Assembly: GCA_031178065.1 (NCBI GenBank)
Contig: JAPSJS010000001.1
Coordinates: forward strand, 62,001-126,000
From: Altererythrobacter sp.
GTDB taxonomy: Bacteria; Pseudomonadota; Alphaproteobacteria; Sphingomonadales; Sphingomonadaceae
Length of the DNA: 64,000 nt
Direction of reading: 5' to 3'
Shown: in pieces, positions 15,006-21,927 of the stretch
How the letters are laid out: every line of letters begins with the position of its first letter
Numbering within the stretch: the first letter of the stretch is position 1
Notes under the pieces: model-generated
What the model saw: only the letters and a program-made list of their open reading frames with translations
The model's database searches: none
What the model was told of the DNA's origin: nothing
Made by a program: the position numbers and the translations under genes

Positions 15006-15538
15006 CCGCCCTGTTCTACTTCCCCTCCCGCGCGGAGCGGAAAGCCATCGCCGCGGGCGAACTTGTGCTCGCATCGAACGGAACGCTCGCCGTCGCCGGA
15101 TCCCAATCTCCCGGGGTTAAATGTTGCCCGGCGGCGGCGGGCACCCCGCAGCAAGAGCTTCCCCTGTCCGGCGCACCCGACGCGCCGGCACTCGCCGATG
15201 CCGGCGCATCTCCCGGTTACACGAAGGGTCCGGCATCGGCGGGAACCTTCCATGGCAATACGGGCGTCCCCGTTCGCGCCATGGAGGACGTCCTGACGGA
15301 GCGCATGCGCGCGATCCACGATTTCGGTCACACGCCGGAGAAGGACCTGCAGTTGCCACTCGCATGGCTGCCGCGGGAAGCCCGCAACTATCTGACCGAC
15401 GCGATCGACGAGGCCCGCCGCGGCTCCGATCGCCACGCGATCGCGCGCCGCAAGCTCCTCAAGGCCGGGTCGCTCCTGCTCGCCGCCATCGATCGGCTCG
15501 ACGCCGAACCCGCCCACCGCGACCAGGAGGCCGCATGA
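15002..15538 (+). CDS. Phage protein, WPW/AGA-type C-terminal module (copy 1)
   Basis: A 178-residue protein. The first 90 residues are variable and Pro/Ala-rich. Residues 96-168 (ERMRAIHDFGHTPEKD, LPREARNYLTDAIDEARRG, RKLLKAGSLLLAAIDRLD) match a widespread uncharacterised phage module: an ER.R.I...G.TPE.D opening, an alpha-helical middle and an KAG.L.LA.I.RLD ending. The shorter gene at 17,339 has a fuller version of the same module. Function unknown to me. Part of a chain of overlapping small genes. Confidence 0.65.
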   Translation: MTALFYFPSRAERKAIAAGELVLASNGTLAVAGSQSPGVKCCPAAAGTPQQELPLSGAPDAPALADAGASPGYTKGPASAGTFHGNTGVPVRAMEDVLTERMRAIHDFGHTPEKDLQLPLAWLPREARNYLTDAIDEARRGSDRHAIARRKLLKAGSLLLAAIDRLDAEPAHRDQEAA

Positions 15539-15747
15539 TGCACCAGGACCACCGCGAGCTGCCCGAGTACCTGCAGCGCGAGATCGCCCCGATCATCCGC
15601 CGCGAGCGGCGCCAGCGCATCTTCGCCGGCATCTGCGCCTCGCTGATCCTCGGCGGAATCGTCATCACCCTTTCCGCCCTCGCCATGCTCTCGGCCGAGC
15701 TCGTGCAGATGGAGCGCGCTGCCGACGAAACGCCGATCGCGCCGTGA
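15535..15747 (+). CDS. Small membrane protein
   Basis: A 70-residue protein starting ATG 15,535, with CAGGAGG at good spacing. An N-terminal basic helix (EIAPIIRRERRQR) precedes one strongly hydrophobic segment (IFAGICASLILGGIVITLSALAML) and a short acidic tail. Probably a single-pass inner-membrane protein, topology N-in. ATGA overlap before, and GTGA overlap with the methyltransferase after. It could relate to lysis or exclusion, but no specific motif was seen. Confidence 0.55.
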   Translation: MMHQDHRELPEYLQREIAPIIRRERRQRIFAGICASLILGGIVITLSALAMLSAELVQMERAADETPIAP

Positions 15748-16511
15748 GCCTCACCACCGCCGCCAACAGATCCAGCGCCGTCATGCAGCAGCGCGCCGAG
15801 CCGCACGACAGCCTCGACTATTTCCCCACCCCGCCCTGGGCCGCGCGTGCCCTGTGCGATTTCCTGCAGGCCGAGCTCGGCGAGCGACTTCACCGCCAGA
15901 GCGTGTGGGAACCTGCCGCCGGCGAGGGCCATCTGGCGCGCGGACTCGCGGACTATTTTGGGTGCACCCACTGCTCGGACGTTCACGATTACACGGGCGA
16001 TGGGCGCCACCTGCAGCACGATTTCCTCTTCGGCGGCAGCCTGTGGCCCGGGGCGATTGACTGGATCGTCACCAATCCACCGTTTCGGCTCGGGCGGCAG
16101 TTCATCGAAACCGCACTGCCCCTGGCCGGCGTGGGCGTCGCCATGTTCGTCCGCTCGGCCTTCACCGAAGGCGGCGAGCGCTACCGCGAGATCTTCGAGG
16201 CGAACCCGCCCGCCTTCGTGCTGCAGTTCGTCGAACGCGTGGTGCTGCTCAAGGGCCGCCTGATCCGCAGCAACTCGCTCGATCCGTTCAACCTCGACGC
16301 CGACGGCAAGCCGGTGAGAGCGAGCTCCGCCACGTCCTACTGCTGGCTCGTATGGATCACCGACGATCGCTGGATCGAGGAGGACAAGCGCGACACCCGC
16401 CACCGCTGGCTCGGCACGCCCCGCGCCCAGCTCGAGCGGGACGGCGACTACCCCGCCTATCCCGAACAATGGGCGAAGATCGCCCGCAGCGAAGAAGGAA
16501 GCCTGCTGTGA
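15744..16511 (+). CDS. N6-adenine DNA methyltransferase
   Basis: A 255-residue protein from GTG 15,744. Residues 25-37 (DYFPTPPWAARAL) and WEPAAGEGHL (54-63) form the SAM-binding motif I of adenine methyltransferases, and NPPF at 111-114 is the catalytic (D/N)PP(Y/F). The family is common in phages as a solitary methylase that modifies phage DNA against host restriction or regulates it. No matching endonuclease lies beside it. Later residues (FVERVVLLKGRLIRSN) fit target-recognition strands. Confidence 0.85.
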   Translation: MSLTTAANRSSAVMQQRAEPHDSLDYFPTPPWAARALCDFLQAELGERLHRQSVWEPAAGEGHLARGLADYFGCTHCSDVHDYTGDGRHLQHDFLFGGSLWPGAIDWIVTNPPFRLGRQFIETALPLAGVGVAMFVRSAFTEGGERYREIFEANPPAFVLQFVERVVLLKGRLIRSNSLDPFNLDADGKPVRASSATSYCWLVWITDDRWIEEDKRDTRHRWLGTPRAQLERDGDYPAYPEQWAKIARSEEGSLL

Positions 16512-16849
16512 TCCTCCAGGGCAAGGAAATCCACGTCGAGCCGCGCCTCTACGGCAGCGAGTTCGCCGTCTACCTGGTCGACTACGACGATCGGGGGGAG
16601 CGCATGCTCGGCCGAGAAGCCGAAGACGGCTCGATCGTCTTTGCCAACGTCGATCGAAGGCTGCCCGCACCAGTGACATTCACGCTGTTCGAGGATCGCG
16701 CCCAGCGGCTGCTGGACGAGCTCTGGCAGGCGGGTCTGCGCCCATCTTCCGATCGCCAGTCCGAAGGCGTGATCGCTGCACAAGCGCATCACCTGAAAGA
16801 CATGCGCGCGATCGCCTTCGCGAAGCTTGAGATGGAGAGCCCAGAATGA
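16508..16849 (+). CDS. Hypothetical phage protein
   Basis: A 113-residue protein from GTG 16,508 overlapping the methyltransferase stop. Beta strands dominate the first 60 residues ([30 protein letters not shown]) and helices the rest. Immediately followed by the GapR-like gene. Unrecognised. The ATG at 16,352 in this frame lies within the methyltransferase and is not used. Confidence 0.6.
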   Translation: MILQGKEIHVEPRLYGSEFAVYLVDYDDRGERMLGREAEDGSIVFANVDRRLPAPVTFTLFEDRAQRLLDELWQAGLRPSSDRQSEGVIAAQAHHLKDMRAIAFAKLEMESPE

Positions 16850-17109
16850 CCGGCCCCGGCCACAACAGCGGCGACGCCGCCGCCACCGACGATCGCCTGC
16901 GCCTGCTGACCGAGCGCATCGAGCGACTCGAGGAGGAGAAGAAGGGCATCGCCGACGATATCCGCGACGTCTACGCCGAGGCGAAGGCGGTCGGCTACGA
17001 CACCAAGATCATGCGCCAGATCGTGCGGCTTCGGAAGATGCGGCCCGACGATCGCGCCGAAATGGAAATGGTGCTCGAAACCTACAAAGCCGCGCTGGGG
17101 CTCGGCTGA
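16846..17109 (+). CDS. gapR: GapR/DUF2312 family DNA-binding protein
   Basis: An 87-residue protein with the GapR layout: a short Gly/Ala N-terminus (TGPGHNSG), a long amphipathic helix ([37 protein letters not shown]) and a second helix ([28 protein letters not shown]). GapR of Caulobacter is an overtwisted-DNA-binding tetramer that stimulates topoisomerases at forks. Alphaproteobacterial prophages frequently carry copies. It may support phage replication or modulate host topology. ATGA overlap with the preceding gene. Confidence 0.85.
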   Translation: MTGPGHNSGDAAATDDRLRLLTERIERLEEEKKGIADDIRDVYAEAKAVGYDTKIMRQIVRLRKMRPDDRAEMEMVLETYKAALGLG

Positions 17110-17342
17110 TGCGCCCGCACCACGCCGGCACCTTCACCCGCTCCGAGGCCGAGGCCCTGCGCCTGTGGGATCTCGGCTACAGCAAGCAGCGCATTGCCCG
17201 CGAAACCGAGATCGATATCGTCATCATCGATCGCGCGGTCGGTTGGACCAGCGAGCACGATACCCGCGCGATGCACCGCAACACGCGCACCGGCAGCGCC
17301 CAGCTGCTCGCCGCTCTCAAACGTGAAGGGATGGCCGCATGA
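17109..17342 (+). CDS. Small helix-turn-helix protein
   Basis: A 77-residue protein; ATG 17,109 shares its A with the GapR stop (TGATG). Residues 11-40 (SEAEALRLWDLGYSKQRIARETEIDIVIIDRAVGW) look like a homeodomain-like helix-turn-helix of the kind found in phage regulators and terminase-associated proteins. Unassigned otherwise. A regulator of the rightward operon is possible. Confidence 0.6.
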   Translation: MRPHHAGTFTRSEAEALRLWDLGYSKQRIARETEIDIVIIDRAVGWTSEHDTRAMHRNTRTGSAQLLAALKREGMAA

Positions 17343-17665
17343 GCAAGAAGCGCGACATGACCTTGATCGACCTCAACGGCAACGAGCCCCTGGCCGTCGT
17401 TGCGCGCGAGCGGCTGCAGCAGATCACGCGCGAGGGATTTACCCCCGTAAGGGATGTCGGTCGCGCGAGCGAGCTCGCCGCCGCGGCGGGTTGCTATCTG
17501 CTCTATGCCGACGCCTATCCGAACCCGGGTCAGCCGCCCGAGGCTTGGCCGTGGGAGGCGCGCTGGTGGAAGCCGAAGAACTGGCGCCGAGACTTCACTC
17601 GCGCCGGCGCACTTGTCCTGGCCGCGATCGAAGCCGGCGATCGGCAAGAGGGCAAGGCAGAATGA
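17339..17665 (+). CDS. Phage protein, WPW/AGA-type module (copy 2)
   Basis: A 108-residue protein with the motif series RERLQQITREGFTP..D, an Ala-rich helix (ELAAAAGCYLLYAD), WPWEARWWKP and WRRDFTRAGALVLAAIE. This is a complete version of the uncharacterised phage module whose end is also found in the gene at 15,002, so the two are paralogous. Widespread in tailed phages of Proteobacteria; function not known to me. ATGA overlaps on both sides. Confidence 0.65.
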   Translation: MSKKRDMTLIDLNGNEPLAVVARERLQQITREGFTPVRDVGRASELAAAAGCYLLYADAYPNPGQPPEAWPWEARWWKPKNWRRDFTRAGALVLAAIEAGDRQEGKAE

Positions 17666-17904
17666 GCGACTATCGCGTCATCTTCTCGCACGAATTTGAG
17701 GACGGCCATTCCGGCCCGGCGCGCAGCTACTGGAATGTTCTCACGGCGACCGGACTCAAGCTCGGCACCGTCTGTTTTCACCACCGGGGCGAGCACCCCA
17801 GCGTCCAGAGCTACGCGGAGAACGTCGGACACATGCTTGCCAAGGCCCACCAGCGCGGCCGCGAAGAGATGCAGCGCGAGATCCGCAAGGCGCTCGGGCT
17901 ATGA
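17662..17904 (+). CDS. Hypothetical phage protein
   Basis: An 80-residue protein with aromatic strands (YRVIFSHEFEDG, SYWNVLTATGLKLG) then an amphipathic helix (NVGHMLAKAHQRGREEMQREIRKAL). Starts at ATG 17,662 (ATGA overlap). Unrecognised. Its first half resembles nothing specific; the second half could dimerise. Confidence 0.55.
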   Translation: MSDYRVIFSHEFEDGHSGPARSYWNVLTATGLKLGTVCFHHRGEHPSVQSYAENVGHMLAKAHQRGREEMQREIRKALGL

Positions 17905-18479
17905 ACGCCCACTATCTCTTCCCCGGCGTCACCCTCGCCGCGATCGCGGCCGAGCTGGCGCGCGAGCTCGACGCGCGCCTGCGCCTCTACCCGCGCCGCG
18001 TCGAAAGCGGCCGCATGACGGAGGACGAGCGCGATCGCGAGCTCGCCATGTGCCGCGCCTGGGCCGGCGACGTCGCCCTGATCGTCCGCATGCGCGAGAG
18101 CGCGGCCGAAAACTGGCGTCGCTTCCTGGTCGGCCTGCCCGAGCAGCCGCTGCCGCGCCCGGCGCACACCTTCACCTGGCACCAGCGCCGCCACGCGCTC
18201 GATCGCGAGCTCGGCCTCCGCCACCGCTTCTACCCGGAATGGATCGGCAACGGCCGCCTGGCGAAGGCCGACGCCGACCGCCGGATCGCCTGCCTCGAGG
18301 CGCTCGCCGCGATCTACGACGACGGCTTCGACTGGCGCGCCAGCAACGGCCTGCCGCCGTCGTTCAAGGCCTGGAACGCCGCGCCCGACGTCAAGCAGGC
18401 CAACCGCGAATGGGATCAGCACATCGCCGCCGTGCTCGAGCGGCGCGCGCCCGCAAAGCAAGAGGAGATGGTCCTGTGA
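17901..18479 (+). CDS. Hypothetical protein with internal duplication
   Basis: A 192-residue protein made of two related halves: residues 17-58 (ARELDARLRLYPRRVESGRMTEDERDRELAMC..W) and residues 96-137 (DRELGLRHRFYPEWIGNGRLAKADADRRIACLEAL). Each half has REL...R.R.YP...G-(R/K)(M/L)...(D/E)A-R, a recurring phage motif of unknown function. It is positioned between two short genes with ATGA overlaps, and ends in an Arg/Glu-rich tail. The duplication implies a two-domain binding surface. Confidence 0.6.
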   Translation: MNAHYLFPGVTLAAIAAELARELDARLRLYPRRVESGRMTEDERDRELAMCRAWAGDVALIVRMRESAAENWRRFLVGLPEQPLPRPAHTFTWHQRRHALDRELGLRHRFYPEWIGNGRLAKADADRRIACLEALAAIYDDGFDWRASNGLPPSFKAWNAAPDVKQANREWDQHIAAVLERRAPAKQEEMVL

Positions 18480-18847
18480 CCTATTTCAGCCGTCAGCGCG
18501 ACGTGAAGAAAACCCGCAAGGTGCATCCTTGCGAGGCATGCGAGCGCCCGATCGCCAAGGGCAGCAAGGCGACCTACTTCGCCGGCACGTTCGAGGGCGA
18601 TTTCTATAGCGCCCACTACCATCCCGACTGCCGCGAGGCCGAGAACGCATGGAACGCGGCCGCCGGTTTCAGCGGCGACGAACACACCGTGCTCTGGGTG
18701 ATGTTCGAGGAAGGCGACAGCGACCCGCACTTCTTCGACACCGACGAAGCCCGCACCTTCCGTCGCCGTCTCTCGCAGGACTGTCCGGCCGTGTTCACCC
18801 GCCTGCTCGAGCGCGAAGCCGCCCGCGCAACGGGGGAGGCGGCATGA
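18476..18847 (+). CDS. Zinc-ribbon phage protein
   Basis: A 123-residue protein from GTG 18,476. Residues 10-30 (KKTRKVHPCEACERPIAKGSK) hold a CxxC pair and HYHPDC follows at about 45-50, so one zinc could be bound by C-C-H-C. The remainder is mixed acidic. A nucleic-acid-binding or modifying role is possible, but no family is recognised. Four-base overlaps with both neighbours. Confidence 0.6.
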   Translation: MTYFSRQRDVKKTRKVHPCEACERPIAKGSKATYFAGTFEGDFYSAHYHPDCREAENAWNAAAGFSGDEHTVLWVMFEEGDSDPHFFDTDEARTFRRRLSQDCPAVFTRLLEREAARATGEAA

Positions 18848-19275
18848 GCGACAAGCAACCGCTCTGGCGTCTTGAGCCCACCAACGAAATGATCGCTGCC
18901 GCCTGCCGCGCCGGCGCTGCCTGCAGCGGCAAGAGCTATCCCGAAGATTTTTCGGTCGAAGAGCAGGCGCATGCTCGCCATACGGTGCGAGAGGAACTGG
19001 AAGCCGCGCTTGCCACCCAAGGCGAGGGCGACGGCCTTCCTGCCCATCATCCCGGCACTTGCGGCACCGGCTATCTTACCGACGAACGCGCGCTCCGCCT
19101 GATCGAGCGCCTGGCGCAACACGGCAAGGTCGACAGCGAAGCCATGGAAGTCGTGATTGGCTTGTGCCGCGACGCCGGCGTGCCCTTCGCCCGAATGGCG
19201 CTTCGGCGGCAGGAAGCCGCGCGCGACGCGACCGCGGCGCTCTGGGGAGTCGACGAGGACGATCTTCCGTTTTGA
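18844..19275 (+). CDS. Hypothetical phage protein
   Basis: A 143-residue protein from ATG 18,844. It opens with WRLEPTNEMIAAACRAG, a segment I have seen in short uncharacterised phage proteins, then a long acidic helix, a Gly/His-rich loop and helices. No cofactor or catalytic motif is apparent. Last gene before a 45 bp gap and a separately initiated short gene. Confidence 0.55.
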   Translation: MSDKQPLWRLEPTNEMIAAACRAGAACSGKSYPEDFSVEEQAHARHTVREELEAALATQGEGDGLPAHHPGTCGTGYLTDERALRLIERLAQHGKVDSEAMEVVIGLCRDAGVPFARMALRRQEAARDATAALWGVDEDDLPF

Positions 19276-19320
19276 CCCCGCGCGCGGCGGTTCCGCGCCC
19301 AATCTGAAAGGAGACACTAG

Positions 19321-19497
19321 ATGCACATTTCCCATTGGAGCGCGAGCCGGAGCGGCGCAGCGATGACCGTCCGTGGCAAGGCCGAAAGCGACGGCAGCAC
19401 GGTCAAGGTCCCCAACGTCAAGAAGATCGAGGCGCGCGGCCGCATGGTGGTCGCCGTCGATGCCGAAGGCGAGGAGCACATTCTCCGTCTGATCTAG
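19321..19497 (+). CDS. Small basic beta-rich phage protein
   Basis: A 58-residue protein beginning at ATG 19,321 behind AAGGAG with 8-base spacing. The pattern HISHWSASRSGAAMTV-RG and VPNVKKIEARGRMVVAVDAEGEEHIL predicts a small beta barrel. Similar short proteins occur in alphaproteobacterial phages but have no assigned function. It is followed by a hairpin and marks the end of the rightward small-gene operon before the integration block. Confidence 0.65.
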   Translation: MHISHWSASRSGAAMTVRGKAESDGSTVKVPNVKKIEARGRMVVAVDAEGEEHILRLI

Positions 19498-19540
19498 AGG
19501 AGGGCAGCATGAAGTAACCGAAACGAACCTATCCGTCCCA

Positions 19541-19561
19541 GGGGCGGGCTTGACCCGCCCC
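19541..19561 (+). terminator. GC-rich hairpin, likely terminator of small-gene operon
   Basis: Perfect 8 bp stem GGGGCGGG/CCCGCCCC with a CTTGA loop between the last small gene and the integration genes. The following bases ACATTTC are only weakly U-rich, so it may be a weak or factor-assisted terminator. Confidence 0.5.
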
Positions 19562-19645
19562 ACATTTCGGAGTCACACCTCCGCCCGCGCAGGCGCTGCC
19601 GTCCGGCAAGCTGATCCGCGCTATGGTCGACCAAAGGACCGCCCG

Positions 19646-19975
19646 ATGCCAAGAGATCCTCGCCCGATCGAACCCGACGCGCAGCTCGCCCTTTGGCGGC
19701 AAGGCGTCACCGCCCTCGGCGGCAACCGCCCCGCCGCCCGCAAGCTCAAGATCCACGAACGCCAGCTCCGCTTCCTCAACGCCGGGCAGCGCCCGCTGCA
19801 CGACGGATTCCTGCGCGAGATGGCCGCCGCCCTGGTCGACCACGCCGACCACTGCCGCGCGCTCGAGCGCAAGCTCTCCCCCGCCTTCTCCGCCAACCTC
19901 ACCGGCGACCAGCGCGAGCTGCTCGGCAAGCGCGACGGCCGCCGGCGCGACGCGCGGGAGAAGGCAGATGGCTAA
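19646..19975 (+). CDS. Putative DNA-binding protein next to integrase
   Basis: A 109-residue protein from ATG 19,646 whose middle (LWRQGVTALGGNRPAARKLKIHERQLRFLNAGQRPLHDGFLREMAAALVDHA) resembles a helix-turn-helix of the regulator type, ending in a basic tail (RDGRRRDAREKA). The stop overlaps the integrase start by 8 bp. Proximity suggests an excisionase or integration regulator, but this is inference only. Confidence 0.65.
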   Translation: MPRDPRPIEPDAQLALWRQGVTALGGNRPAARKLKIHERQLRFLNAGQRPLHDGFLREMAAALVDHADHCRALERKLSPAFSANLTGDQRELLGKRDGRRRDAREKADG

Positions 19976-21257
19976 GGTCAATATCCCCTGCCTGGTCGGC
20001 CGCACCAACAAGGCCAAGGTCACCAGCTGGTACTGGCAGCCGAGCAAGACCCTGCGCGATGCCGGATGGGAACCGCTCGCCCTGGGCAAGGACGAAGGCG
20101 CCGCGATCGCCGCCGCCCGCGCGCGCAACGCAGAGGTAGAGCGGTGGAAGCTCGGCGACCACCGGCCGCAGACGGTGAAGCGCCACGCCGCCACCGGCAC
20201 GCTCTCCGCGCTCATCAAGCGCTATCGCCGCGAAGTGCTCGAGGGGACGAAGCCGGACGGATCGCGCCGAATCGCGCGCAGCACCGCGCGCACCTACAGC
20301 AGCTCGCTCAAGCATCTCGAGGAATGGGGCGGCAAACACCCGCTGCCCTACATCACCCGCTCGCGCGTCCGCGTGCTGCGCGACAACGCGCTCAAGGGCC
20401 TGGGCGAACATGCCACGCACCAGATGCTCAAGATGGGCCGCCAGCTCTTCGCCTGCGCGATCGATTGGGAGCTGGTCGAGCAGGGGAAGAACCCGTTCGA
20501 GAAGTTCGGCATGGCGCAGCCCGCGCCGCGCGGCGTCATCTGGAGCCCGCCGGCGCGCGAGCTCATGGTCCAGACGGCCTACGACTGCGGAATGCCCTCT
20601 GTTGCTCTGGCGATCATGCTCGGCTTCGCGATCGGCCAGCGGGAGGGCGACCTGCTGGCCCTGACACAACGCCAGTATGTCGCGATTCCAGAGCATAAGA
20701 TGCAGCCGGAGGATTTCGCCACGCTCGCTGCGATCGCGCCCGACGGCGTGCCCCGTGGCATCCGCGTGCGGCAACAGAAAACCAAGGCTTGGGTCGAGGT
20801 ACCGATCGTAGGACTCGTTCGCTGGGCCGTTGAATCCAACATCGAAACTGCGCGCGCCGGCGCCGCCACCACGATCCTCCTCGACGACACGCGTGGCTCC
20901 ACGAAACGCGCAGCGCTCTACGCGGGCGAGGCCGGGCAGACGCGGTTCCAGCGCGACTTCGCCAAAGTGCGCGAATGGGCGATCGCCACCGCGCTGTTCG
21001 AGGGCGACGATGTGCTCGCGGAAGAACTCGGGACGGTGAAGTTCCACGACTTGCGCCGCACGTGCGTCGTCTACCTGGGCGAGCTCGGCCTCGAGGATCA
21101 CCTGATCGCCGCGATCACCGGCCACGATATCGACGAGACGCGCCGGATCCTGCGCACATACATGCCCCGCACCACCGGCCGCGCCGCCCGCGCGATCGCC
21201 CTGGCCGCCGCGCGCCAGGCGAAGGAAGCCGAGCGAGCCGAGGAGAAGAAAGCGTGA
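19968..21257 (+). CDS. Tyrosine recombinase (phage integrase)
   Basis: A 429-residue protein. The catalytic set is R225 (GQREGDLL), K near 271-273, H360xxR363 (FHDLRRT), H386 (ITGHD) and Y398 (RTYMP). The N-terminal 70 residues resemble an arm-type binding domain, followed by a core-binding SAM-like domain (ARTYSSSLKHLEEWGG). It performs integration and excision at attP/attB. It lies 0.6 kb from the disrupted tRNA-Gly at the right end, the usual place for the recombinase. Confidence 0.95.
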   Translation: MAKVNIPCLVGRTNKAKVTSWYWQPSKTLRDAGWEPLALGKDEGAAIAAARARNAEVERWKLGDHRPQTVKRHAATGTLSALIKRYRREVLEGTKPDGSRRIARSTARTYSSSLKHLEEWGGKHPLPYITRSRVRVLRDNALKGLGEHATHQMLKMGRQLFACAIDWELVEQGKNPFEKFGMAQPAPRGVIWSPPARELMVQTAYDCGMPSVALAIMLGFAIGQREGDLLALTQRQYVAIPEHKMQPEDFATLAAIAPDGVPRGIRVRQQKTKAWVEVPIVGLVRWAVESNIETARAGAATTILLDDTRGSTKRAALYAGEAGQTRFQRDFAKVREWAIATALFEGDDVLAEELGTVKFHDLRRTCVVYLGELGLEDHLIAAITGHDIDETRRILRTYMPRTTGRAARAIALAAARQAKEAERAEEKKA

Positions 21258-21544
21258 GTAGCGACAAGGTCGAGCTCAATCGTGCCGTCCTAGAGTTCCC
21301 CGAAGGGGGCATCTGGGATAACGGCGTCTGGTCCATTCAGTTCGACCGAAACGCGGGTCCTCCTTATCTTGAGTTATGCCGTCACTGCCGACCGGTGGAT
21401 GGACGTAAGCAATCCCACGTCTGCCCCAAGGTTGTCGTCGCCCAGAATGAAGGGGGGCACAATTCGACCGGCGTGTGCCTCGATTGCATACTGGAGGCTG
21501 CTCGCGAGCACGGCCTTATTGATGGCGAGGAGGAGAAGGCGTGA
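21254..21544 (+). CDS. Small Cys-rich protein downstream of integrase
   Basis: A 96-residue protein from GTG 21,254 with CRHCRP, C, and CLDC (CxxC...C...CxxC), a probable zinc-binding arrangement, preceded by beta strands (GIWDNGVWSIQFDRN). It overlaps the integrase stop (GTGA) and the next gene. Not recognised. Base composition is slightly less GC-rich than the operon, and it may be cargo acquired near the attachment site. Confidence 0.5.
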   Translation: MSSDKVELNRAVLEFPEGGIWDNGVWSIQFDRNAGPPYLELCRHCRPVDGRKQSHVCPKVVVAQNEGGHNSTGVCLDCILEAAREHGLIDGEEEKA

Positions 21545-21810
21545 GCACCGACAAACCCGACTTCGAAGGGCCGTGGTTCGATGAAGCCGACAGGATTCCC
21601 GAGGAAGTGTGGAAGCGCTGGCCCACCGTGCCTCTCGCCGGCGAATCCTGGAGCTGGCCAGAAGCGCACTTCCACGTAGACCAACGCTTGCCCGTCGACC
21701 TTCACGCATACGGTGTCGCGATCGTCGACCAGGATGGCAACCGGGTAGCGCCCGAAGAGTTCTACGATAAAACCCTTCCAACACGGACGCCAAAAACGCC
21801 TGATGTTTGA
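21541..21810 (+). CDS. Hypothetical protein at prophage edge
   Basis: An 89-residue protein from GTG 21,541, GTGA overlap. Aromatic (FEGPWFDEADRIP, GESWSWPEAHFHVDQ), ending PTRTPKTPDV. No similarity recalled. It is the last gene before the attachment region, 45 bp from the cut tRNA. Confidence 0.5.
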   Translation: MSTDKPDFEGPWFDEADRIPEEVWKRWPTVPLAGESWSWPEAHFHVDQRLPVDLHAYGVAIVDQDGNRVAPEEFYDKTLPTRTPKTPDV

Positions 21811-21855
21811 AGGTTTCAGGCTAGAAAACCGTTTGTTTTCAAAGTCGGGCGCACA

Positions 21856-21892
21856 TTGGGAAGCTGCTGCTCTACCATTGAGCTACACCCGC
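21856..21892 (-). tRNA. tRNA-Gly(CCC) 5' fragment at attachment site
   Basis: The minus strand from 21,892 reads the acceptor 5' strand GCGGGTG, TA, D arm, 5' anticodon stem and the loop TTCCCAA (anticodon CCC, 21,860-21,858). It then leaves tRNA sequence: no matching 3' anticodon stem, T-arm or CACCCGC acceptor strand follows. The tRNA was split by recombination in the anticodon loop. The 3' half, or a reconstituted complete gene, should lie at the other prophage end outside the window. The T-loop consensus is absent from the following 80 bases. Confidence 0.85.
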
Positions 21893-21927
21893 GCGGTGAG
21901 CGCCTTTGCCGTAACCGCGCACGCGGG

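Larger units (their letters stand above)
1..21855. mobile_element. Prophage (right part), temperate podovirus-like
   Basis: Two divergent phage arms meet at a Cro/CI-type switch near 12.85 kb. The leftward arm holds replication, packaging and head genes; the rightward arm holds many short overlapping genes and ends in a tyrosine integrase at 19,968-21,257. The right boundary is placed where a tRNA-Gly(CCC) gene is cut in its anticodon loop (about 21,855). The left boundary and the tail genes lie outside the window. The T7-type portal next to a Bbp19-like gene suggests a relative of temperate podoviruses such as BPP-1; this is inferred from family resemblance. No inactivated gene was seen in the part shown, so the element may be intact. 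Confidence 0.93.

Noticed and set aside
16508-16849. Restriction endonuclease partner of the methyltransferase
   Set aside because: The product lacks a nuclease motif such as PD-ExK; methylase looks solitary.
21811-21892. Intact tRNA gene at the prophage edge
   Set aside because: No 3' anticodon stem, T-arm or acceptor 3' strand follows the anticodon loop.
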